From the IMG/VR virus record IMGVR_UViG_3300023179_003528, positions 1 through 64,000 of that record: 64,000 nt of DNA; one strand, given 5' to 3'. The number at the start of each line of letters is the position of its first letter. Position 1 is the stretch's first letter. Origin of the DNA: a virus. The position numbers and the translations under genes are program-made. Of the stretch, positions 7,379 to 13,284 are shown piece after piece. Below the pieces are notes generated by a model. The model was given only the letters and a program-made list of their open reading frames with translations, was not told where the DNA came from and did not search any database.

Positions 7379-8514
7379 AAATACAGGAACTATTACAAGA
7401 GGCAGAACCTGCTGTTGGTCGTAAGTATCAGCACATAGAAGATCTTGTTTTTACAGGTATTCCCAGTAAAGGAATAGCACCTGGTGCTAAAGCAGGACTA
7501 GAAGCCGTTAGAATTTTAAACGGTATGTCTAGCTCACCTAAGGCCAATGAGTTAAAATGGGATGGCAGTCCTGTAATTTACTGGGGCAGAGATGCACAAG
7601 GTAGGTTCAGTATGATTCCTAAAAATGCCTGGGAATATTTAAAGAGAGGTAAAACTGAAGTAAGCCCAGGTGTTCCTACTGCTATGTATTCTCCAGACGA
7701 TATCAAAAAATTTATTTTAGGAACTGGTAAGAATGAGCCAGGGCAGGAGAAGCAAAGGCAGATGTTTGCCAATCAACTTGCTGGTCTTTGGCCATATTTT
7801 GAAAAGATCAGTCCACCTAAAGGTTATATAGAAGGTGGTATATTATTCAGTCCTTTACAACCCTATACGTTTAATCAAGAGACTCAAGAATTTGACTTTC
7901 AACCAAACATCACAGGATTTCATATTCCCAAGGACAGTGGGCTAGGTAAAAGAATTAGTAAAGCAAAATTAATGGTAGCAGCCACTGGTTATTATGATAG
8001 TTTAGGCAGCGCAGAAGAAAGTAGATTTCCAAACGCAGAAAAATTAAGCACACCAGATGTTATTGTGCAAGGAACCCATTATGTAGAAAAGGCTCCTGGG
8101 ATAGATAGTAATTTATTAGACAGTGCTCAATCATATATCAATAGTAATGCTAAATTGATAGATAGTTTTTTAGCTCCTAAGCCTGGTCTAAGCAAAGTAG
8201 GAGATATACTCTATAAATTTTATAATCAAAATTTGCGTATAGATGCTGTGAAAGATAAATTTGTGGATTGGGCACAGGCAAATCTATCTGCCAATCAGGC
8301 CACTAAGCTCATAAGCGACCCTGGTCTAAATGCTGCACTCACCGCAGTTGAATTATTAAGTAAAGCCAAAATGGATGTATATCGTAGAGCCAGTTCTGTC
8401 AAGCATGGAGACATTCGCCAAACCAAACCAGAAGGGTATGTTTATCAAGATCCACAGACTGGTCAATTTGTTAAGGCTATCAGTCAAGCAGACTGGGCAC
8501 CAAGGAAAGACTGA
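7375..8514 (+). CDS. KxDG ligase-like nucleotidyltransferase
   Basis: 379 aa. K61-W-D-G64 matches motif I of covalent nucleotidyltransferases (the lysine that becomes adenylated in DNA and RNA ligases). E153-G154 in YIEGGILF is a motif III/IV candidate, and near the C-terminus E353-G-Y-V with K367 (FVKAIS) matches the motif IV/V pair of RNA ligases. This resembles a marine phage family often placed next to a cytidylyltransferase-like gene. The insertion between motifs is long, so the domain may be elaborated. The N-terminus MKIQELLQEAE resembles a T4 capsid-targeting leader (LQE). DNA or RNA end-joining is inferred, not shown. Confidence 0.6.
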   Translation: MKIQELLQEAEPAVGRKYQHIEDLVFTGIPSKGIAPGAKAGLEAVRILNGMSSSPKANELKWDGSPVIYWGRDAQGRFSMIPKNAWEYLKRGKTEVSPGVPTAMYSPDDIKKFILGTGKNEPGQEKQRQMFANQLAGLWPYFEKISPPKGYIEGGILFSPLQPYTFNQETQEFDFQPNITGFHIPKDSGLGKRISKAKLMVAATGYYDSLGSAEESRFPNAEKLSTPDVIVQGTHYVEKAPGIDSNLLDSAQSYINSNAKLIDSFLAPKPGLSKVGDILYKFYNQNLRIDAVKDKFVDWAQANLSANQATKLISDPGLNAALTAVELLSKAKMDVYRRASSVKHGDIRQTKPEGYVYQDPQTGQFVKAISQADWAPRKD

Positions 8515-8515
8515 A

Positions 8516-9685
8516 ATGTTATTAAAAAACTTTTTTGAAGCAATAGAAAGAACAGGACAGGGCAAAACTGCTGTAATAGGTTGGGGGCGTGGCATGGGTC
8601 ACAAAGGGCACATGATGCTGGCCAGTAGTGTTATAACTAAGGCTAAATCAGTAGGTGGAGATCCTTATTTTGTAGTCAGTCGCACCATGGGCAAGGATGA
8701 TCCTTTGAGCGCAGATGAAAAATTAGCCATTTACAAAAAAGTATTTCCTCAGCAAGGACATATATTTCAAGCAGCCAGTGACGAACTACCAGATCTTACT
8801 CGTGTGTTGGCCAATCTAAATCAACAGGGATATTCAGATGCTGTGGTAGTTGTAGGGGCCGATCAAGTAAAGGCGTTTCAATATCTAAACAATTATAACG
8901 GTAAACCCAACAAAGCAGGAGACATTCCTTTTAATTTTAATACTTTACAGGTCATTAGTAGGCAAGAAACTGGGGATCCCAGCGCAGGAGAAGAAGGTCC
9001 TAGAGCTACTCCTATGCGTAACATCCTGAACGACCCTAATGCTACACCTCAACAACAATTTCAAGTTTGGCGTGATGCTATGAGTCCGGAAGTATCCGAC
9101 GACGAAGTTCGTCAACTTATGTTAAAGGCAAAACAACGTATGGATCAATTTTCAACCCCCAAAAAGAAAATTAAAGAAAAAATGCTGCCAAAAAGCTCTT
9201 TTGCAGGCACACCAAAAAACAAACTAGGTCCTGCTGCTCACCTAAAAGGCAAAATGAAAAGACCTGCTGGTCAAGGTGATCTAGTAGGTGATGCCCAGGA
9301 AGGTGTGGCGGAAGGCGGCTATGATGACTATAAGAGTAGGTTTAAATATCGAGAATTACAACATGAGCTAGGACATGAACTAAATCCCCCGCGGCAAAAA
9401 CCTAAAGGCATGTATTTCTATACGGTTAGGCCCATGGACCTATTCAAAGCCAAATCATTGGGCCTAAAGCAAAGTCGTAGCGGTAAGTGGTATAGCGCAA
9501 TACCTAACCCTCAAGCAGATAAAGAATTTGGCCCAGGAAAGTACTGGGAACCAAAAAACGAAAGTCAAAAAAAACAGGTGCCCATAGGCGAATCATATGA
9601 AAAAGAAATGTCTAGACTTATCAATAAAATAATAATAAATGAAACAGTACAAAATAACCAGCAAAAACGTACTGCAAAAAAGTGA
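8516..9685 (+). CDS. HxGH nucleotidylyltransferase with basic C-terminal extension
   Basis: 389 aa from the ATG at 8516, one base after the upstream stop. An in-frame alternative start lies upstream inside the ligase-like gene but would add an unrelated segment. Residues 20-36 (AVIGWGRGMGHKGHMML) carry the HxGH motif (H29, H32) of cytidylyl/adenylyltransferases, and RATPMR near residue 212 stands where the family has its ISSTxxR motif. The N-terminal ~250 residues are the catalytic domain. The rest is a Lys/Gly-rich linker plus a small domain (GMYFYTVRPMDL). It may make a nucleotide cofactor or activated intermediate. It ends GCA-AAA-AAG-TGA. Confidence 0.7.
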   Translation: MLLKNFFEAIERTGQGKTAVIGWGRGMGHKGHMMLASSVITKAKSVGGDPYFVVSRTMGKDDPLSADEKLAIYKKVFPQQGHIFQAASDELPDLTRVLANLNQQGYSDAVVVVGADQVKAFQYLNNYNGKPNKAGDIPFNFNTLQVISRQETGDPSAGEEGPRATPMRNILNDPNATPQQQFQVWRDAMSPEVSDDEVRQLMLKAKQRMDQFSTPKKKIKEKMLPKSSFAGTPKNKLGPAAHLKGKMKRPAGQGDLVGDAQEGVAEGGYDDYKSRFKYRELQHELGHELNPPRQKPKGMYFYTVRPMDLFKAKSLGLKQSRSGKWYSAIPNPQADKEFGPGKYWEPKNESQKKQVPIGESYEKEMSRLINKIIINETVQNNQQKRTAKK

Positions 9686-9875
9686 AGACGACTGCTATCT
9701 ATCGCCGGATGACCCCATACATGAACTGCTGATATCACAGTATTTAGGCGGGCTGGGTGCAGAAGAGCGTCTGGCCAAGTATCGTGAAATTCAAATAAAT
9801 AATAAGGTACGCAAAGAGCAGGAACATGGAAAAACTACATCAGGCTTCAAAAGTCGCATTCGCAAGCACCTATAG
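9639..9875 (+). CDS. Small hypothetical protein overlapping both neighbours
   Basis: 78 aa, overlapping the upstream gene by 47 nt and the Dps gene by 50 nt. The central part (DPIHELLISQYLGGLGAEERLAKYREI) looks like a helical domain, and the extremities are basic. The overlaps are long but the intervening ~140 nt has no other reading frame, so a real gene is likely. No function can be assigned. Confidence 0.5.
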   Translation: MKQYKITSKNVLQKSEDDCYLSPDDPIHELLISQYLGGLGAEERLAKYREIQINNKVRKEQEHGKTTSGFKSRIRKHL

Positions 9876-10269
9876 CTTTTATCTTAAGGCACACAATTTC
9901 CATTGGAATGTTGAAGGCAGCGATTTTTATGAATATCATGAATTGTTTGGTAAAATCTATCAAGAAGTTTATAATAGCATAGATGAATTTGCTGAAAAGA
10001 TTCGCGCATTGCAGACCTATGTGCCTGCCAGTTTATCACGTTTCAATATGTTGAGTAAAATACAAGATGAAACTGACATTCTTGCCAAAGATCAGATGCT
10101 GGCAGAATTGCTCAAAGACAACGAAAAACTAATAGCAATTATAAAATATACCTATGATGCTGCCGAAGCCGTAGGTGAACATGGATTTAGCAACTTTCTT
10201 GCAGAGCGTATGGATGCGCATCGTAAACACAGTTGGATGCTTAGGGCTTCTCTAAAGGACAGCCAATGA
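9826..10269 (+). CDS. dps: Dps-family ferritin-like protein
   Basis: 147 aa, typical Dps length. The inter-subunit ferroxidase signature is clear: NFHWNVEG, then HELF and the YNSIDEFAEKIRAL segment (His, His, Asp, Glu ligands), and the helical C-terminal half ends with MDAHRKHSWMLRA. Dps forms 12-mers that oxidise iron with hydrogen peroxide and may bind DNA. Its placement within probable virion genes suggests protection of replicating or packaged DNA or packaging with the particle, which is inference. It overlaps the next gene by 4 nt (ATGA). Confidence 0.88.
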   Translation: MEKLHQASKVAFASTYSFYLKAHNFHWNVEGSDFYEYHELFGKIYQEVYNSIDEFAEKIRALQTYVPASLSRFNMLSKIQDETDILAKDQMLAELLKDNEKLIAIIKYTYDAAEAVGEHGFSNFLAERMDAHRKHSWMLRASLKDSQ

Positions 10270-10637
10270 GAGCCAAGGAATTTCTGTCTGAAAAAAAGCA
10301 GGGAAAATTAAGTTCCCGCCAACAACATGCCACTAGGGGACTACATCTTTTTTCAGACGATGAACGTTGGAATAGTGATTATACACAATTTAGATTGGGC
10401 ATGGCCCTGGCCTGCGCCAATGGTCGGGATCCCATTGATGTTAATTGGAAAAGTTGGGTAGGTAAAGCTAAAAGTGCTCATCCCTATACTGAAGAAGAAG
10501 CAGAAATGCTCAAGCAGGCCTATAAGGTAGTAGGCGCAAATTACACAGATTTAAATCACGGCGATTTAGAAAGTGAAGAAGTAAAAAGCGTTAATACAGT
10601 TAGTCCTGTAGCAAATTGGATGAAAAATAATGAGTAA
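10266..10637 (+). CDS. Conserved phage protein, possible internal head protein
   Basis: 123 aa. It starts MRAKEFLSEKK, which resembles the T4 internal-protein leader in having a short basic/helical segment ending in LxE, the cleavage consensus of T4-type prohead protease. The body has an ordered mid-part (FRLGMALACANGRDPIDVNWKSWVGKA) that I recognise in style from T4-like marine phages but cannot name. It overlaps the following gene by 8 nt. Confidence 0.6.
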   Translation: MRAKEFLSEKKQGKLSSRQQHATRGLHLFSDDERWNSDYTQFRLGMALACANGRDPIDVNWKSWVGKAKSAHPYTEEEAEMLKQAYKVVGANYTDLNHGDLESEEVKSVNTVSPVANWMKNNE

Positions 10638-12642
10638 AGAATTTAAGATTTTAAAGGGTCAAACCCATACACGTTATATTTTAGAATCTGCAACAGGAGG
10701 TGCTACTAGTTCAGCAGCAGTCAGTTCTAGCACTGCGGCAGTTTCAGGTATGCGTAGACGAACAGGTGATAACTTGCTTACTCCAGAAGCAGAACAACAA
10801 AAGGTTCCACAGAAACCACGTCAAGGTCCTCTACGTCCTCAGACCGGTGCCGGCGCACACAAGGACAAAAAGCGTGATCAAAAGCAGGGAAAGCAAAAAC
10901 ATAAGAAGCCTTTTTACGAAGACCACGAAATATCCATGGCCAGCAATGAATTAAAAAGTATATATTCAGATGCTAAGAAATTACTGGTCTTGGTTCAGCA
11001 GTATGGAGAACAAGGCGACCTAGAAGCTTGGCAACAGAGCAAGATTACCAAGGCAGCAGATTATCTTAATTCAGTTCTACAAAGCATAGGTGGTGAACAT
11101 AATGAATTAGATGAACTCAAAATGGACAAGGCCACTAACCAAGACAAAATTAATTTTTTTAAAATGCAGGCCGATCGATTCAAGCAACAGGGATTTGTCA
11201 AAGCAGCAGATCAGGCTCATCAACAATCTAAACAGTATAACAAACCACAAAAGGTAATGGAATTAGACAAGCCAAGTGGTAAACTTTATATTTTAGTAAA
11301 GGCAGACAATACTAATAATGTTAGATTGCTCGGAGCATTTGCTAATAATCCAGAAGAAGTAGAATATATGGCGCAGCGCCAAGGCATCAAAGACAAGTCT
11401 GGCAGTAAGATGAAGGCTTTAAAGATTAACCTACTGTTTACTGATGCGGCTCAAGCACTAGAAGATTTAGAAAATATTTTTAGAGATATCGACTTTGTAG
11501 GAGCGGAGGCAGCTGAGTTTGTTTTTAAGAATAATGTTTATGCTAAAAACAACAAAGAGTTAGATCCTGTAGTAGCAGATGAAATCCGCGAATTTCATAG
11601 TTATATAGATTCTGGTGACAATCCTAAAATGAAGATGTATCAATCTGTAGATGCGGGAACAGAACCAGAAGGCAAACCAAAAGGTGTAGATCATTTTGTA
11701 ATAGGACCGGATGGCAAACGTCGTCGTGTGGCTATGCCTGGCAAACCTAGTGCTCAAATGGGCGGACATGCTGTTGAACAACCTAAAACATTTACCTATA
11801 CACTTCAACGCACAGATTTAATGCCTAAGCTACGTTCTATGGGATTTAAATTCGACGGAAATAAGATTATTCTAAGCAAACAACAACGTGACCAACTTGT
11901 GGCTAAGTTAGGTGATCAATTTCAAAGTATATTTGGCCAAGGCGGCAAGTTTGGTGAGGGAATCAAAGGCGGACTTGTAGGTGGTGCAATTGGAGCTGCC
12001 CTAACTAAAAATGTTCGTGGTGCCATGACTGGATATCAACTCGGTAGCAAATTCCAAGATGCCTTGTCAAAGGAGGTCGAGGAAAGTGGTCTTCAATACT
12101 ATACAGGTGTTAAGAAACACGGCGAAAAGTATATGAAGATGGCTGCGGCAGCAGGGCGTAGAGGTGCCAGCCAGGCCGAAATAGGCAAACTCAAAGACAA
12201 ATACAGTAAGGCCTATAAAGAAGAAGATATAGAAGAAGACCAAAAGAAAGGCTTATACTACAACGTAAACAAACGTAAAAAGGCAGGCACAAGTAGAAAG
12301 AAGAATCATCCAGATGCACCTTCTGAACAAGATTGGAAAAATGCCGCAAAGACCGCTAAGAATGAAGACAAAATTAAAGGTGTGGATGGTAAGGCCTGTT
12401 GGAAAGGCAAGCGTTATGCTGGTAAAGTTAAGAAGGCAGACGGCACCTATAAAGACAAATGTGTGCCAGTAGGTGAAGATTCCTATATTGAAAGTCTAAT
12501 GAATCAATTATACGAAAAGGCTCCCCAAGGTTGGGAAGGCACTGTTAAGGCAATGAAAAAGCACAAGGAAATAGATAATCCATATGCACTAACGAATTGG
12601 ATGAAGAATAAAGGTTATAAAAGTCATAAAGCAAAAAAGTAA
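10630..12642 (+). CDS. Large phage protein of stitched motifs, zero-frame product
   Basis: 670 aa. Residues ~15-100 are Ser/Ala then Lys/Gln-rich and disordered. The middle is helical. A glycine-zipper segment at ~437-465 (GLVGGAIGAALT) could insert into or contact membranes. The C-terminus strings together small phage motifs: GLYYNVNKRKKAGTSRK, GKACWKGKRYAG with a second Cys, and a final helical module EIDNPYALTNWMKNKGYKSHK. These modules recur at the ends of phage proteins often annotated as virion components. Translation stops at TAA 12640-12642, immediately after an A-AAA-AAG heptamer, and an extended product is predicted (see the next entries). Confidence 0.8.
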   Translation: MSKEFKILKGQTHTRYILESATGGATSSAAVSSSTAAVSGMRRRTGDNLLTPEAEQQKVPQKPRQGPLRPQTGAGAHKDKKRDQKQGKQKHKKPFYEDHEISMASNELKSIYSDAKKLLVLVQQYGEQGDLEAWQQSKITKAADYLNSVLQSIGGEHNELDELKMDKATNQDKINFFKMQADRFKQQGFVKAADQAHQQSKQYNKPQKVMELDKPSGKLYILVKADNTNNVRLLGAFANNPEEVEYMAQRQGIKDKSGSKMKALKINLLFTDAAQALEDLENIFRDIDFVGAEAAEFVFKNNVYAKNNKELDPVVADEIREFHSYIDSGDNPKMKMYQSVDAGTEPEGKPKGVDHFVIGPDGKRRRVAMPGKPSAQMGGHAVEQPKTFTYTLQRTDLMPKLRSMGFKFDGNKIILSKQQRDQLVAKLGDQFQSIFGQGGKFGEGIKGGLVGGAIGAALTKNVRGAMTGYQLGSKFQDALSKEVEESGLQYYTGVKKHGEKYMKMAAAAGRRGASQAEIGKLKDKYSKAYKEEDIEEDQKKGLYYNVNKRKKAGTSRKKNHPDAPSEQDWKNAAKTAKNEDKIKGVDGKACWKGKRYAGKVKKADGTYKDKCVPVGEDSYIESLMNQLYEKAPQGWEGTVKAMKKHKEIDNPYALTNWMKNKGYKSHKAKK

Positions 12643-12698
12643 GTGAGCAGGAGCCTCTAGCGCCAATTGATCCTACGGATAATACTCAGGCTCCTGCT
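12633..12698 (+). promoter_or_regulatory. Programmed -1 ribosomal frameshift signal
   Basis: The canonical slippery heptamer A-AAA-AAG occupies 12633-12639, in the correct phase (GCA AAA AAG) directly before the TAA stop. Six nt downstream, 12646-12656 pairs perfectly with 12688-12698 over 11 bp (seven G-C), with a 31-nt loop. Heptamer, spacer and stem all match known bacterial -1 signals such as dnaX. The -1 frame is open from 12630 to the TGA at 12879-12881. Confidence 0.72.
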
Positions 12699-12881
12699 AG
12701 TAATAAAATAGTTAGGTTACCAAAACTCCGTCCGGACATGCCTCTTGACTATTGGGATGCTAGATTCCAACAGGCAGATCCAAATCGCTACCATCAATTT
12801 AAGAATAAAACACCAGAAAAGAAAAGTCAAATGGCTGTAGCTGCTCTAAAACAGGCTAGAGAGAAGCCAAGAAAAGTTTGA
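12639..12881 (+). CDS. -1 frame C-terminal extension (80 aa) of the 670-aa protein
   Basis: After slippage, decoding would continue with GTA at 12639 and add 80 residues, giving a 750-aa minor product. The frame has no stop for 81 codons, and its first ATG (12738) is 33 codons in and has no Shine-Dalgarno, so independent initiation is unlikely. The extension begins with an acidic, Pro-rich linker and ends in a basic helical module (DYWDARFQQADPNRYHQF, then KKSQMAVAALKQAREKP). Without it, this compact genome would have a 283-nt gap. A homopolymer indel in the assembly is the main alternative. Confidence 0.65.
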   Translation, partial: VSEQEPLAPIDPTDNTQAPASNKIVRLPKLRPDMPLDYWDARFQQADPNRYHQFKNKTPEKKSQMAVAALKQAREKPRKV

Positions 12882-12906
12882 CATTATTAATTTAAGATTG
12901 TATCAT
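12878..12906 (+). promoter_or_regulatory. Sigma-70-type promoter for the DsbA-like gene
   Basis: TTGACA at 12878-12883, 17-nt spacer, TATCAT at 12901-12906. It overlaps the stop of the -1 frame extension and precedes AAGGAGA (12914-12920) and the ATG at 12926. Confidence 0.6.
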
Positions 12907-12925
12907 ATAACACAAGGAGATATAA

Positions 12926-13201
12926 ATGAGTAAAGCATTTGGCGCCCCTGAACAGGCTAAAATTAAACAGATTGTAGCCGAAGGTGTTACAGTAATGCAG
13001 GAAATTCAAGACCTAACTGAGGGTTTAAATGACACAATTAAAGCAGTAGCTGAAGAACTAGAAGTAAAACCTAGTGTAATTAAACGAGCAATTAGAATTG
13101 CACTAAAAGATCAATGGAACCAAGTTTACAAAGAATTTGATGATTTAGAAACCATTGTTAATATCAGTGGTCACGCAAATATGCGTGACGATGAAGAATA
13201 A
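12926..13201 (+). CDS. DsbA-like double-stranded DNA-binding protein
   Basis: 91 aa, close to T4 DsbA (89 aa). The core (DLTEGLNDTIKAVAEELEVKPSVIKRAI) looks like a helix-turn-helix module and agrees with what I recall of DsbA homologues in T4-like marine phages. In T4 this protein binds double-stranded DNA and influences late transcription. It has its own promoter and a strong ribosome binding site (AAGGAGA) and is followed by the DNA polymerase gene. The homology call is from memory and moderate. Confidence 0.55.
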   Translation: MSKAFGAPEQAKIKQIVAEGVTVMQEIQDLTEGLNDTIKAVAEELEVKPSVIKRAIRIALKDQWNQVYKEFDDLETIVNISGHANMRDDEE

Positions 13202-13202
13202 T

Positions 13203-13210
13203 AATAAATA
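13203..13210 (+). promoter_or_regulatory. Possible late-type octamer before DNA polymerase
   Basis: AATAAATA directly after the DsbA-like stop codon. If used, transcription would start near 13216, just before the two leader hairpins. The same octamer occurs by chance inside coding regions, so confidence is low. Confidence 0.2.
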
Positions 13211-13226
13211 TTTTTGGGTAAGGTTC

Positions 13227-13272
13227 AGCAAGCCACAAATTGCTATTCGAAGGTCAGTGAGCCATAAATCAC
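13227..13272 (+). promoter_or_regulatory. Tandem RNA hairpins with matching 8-nt loops, likely translational operator
   Basis: Hairpin 1: AGCAA (13227-13231), loop GCCACAAA, TTGCT (13240-13244). Hairpin 2: GTGA (13257-13260), loop GCCATAAA, TCAC (13269-13272). The loops differ by one base while two stem pairs change compensatorily (C-G to T-A, A-T to G-C). Hairpin 2 abuts the AAGGAG ribosome binding site of the polymerase gene. T4 gp43 represses its own translation by binding an 8-nt-loop hairpin over its ribosome binding site, so an autoregulatory role is plausible. Confidence 0.6.
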
Positions 13273-13284
13273 AAGGAGAAGAAT

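Noticed and set aside
9676-9732. A second A-AAA-AAG heptamer immediately before the TGA of the HxGH gene
   Set aside because: The -1 frame runs only 16 codons to a stop and no strong downstream stem is visible. Lys-rich C-termini create the heptamer by chance.
9796-9803. AATAAATA octamer as a late promoter
   Set aside because: It lies inside a coding region; the same octamer also occurs inside the VWA gene near 30113, showing that chance copies exist.
12738-12881. Independent 47-aa gene starting at ATG 12738
   Set aside because: No Shine-Dalgarno, and the open frame extends far upstream without a start, fitting the frameshift extension better.
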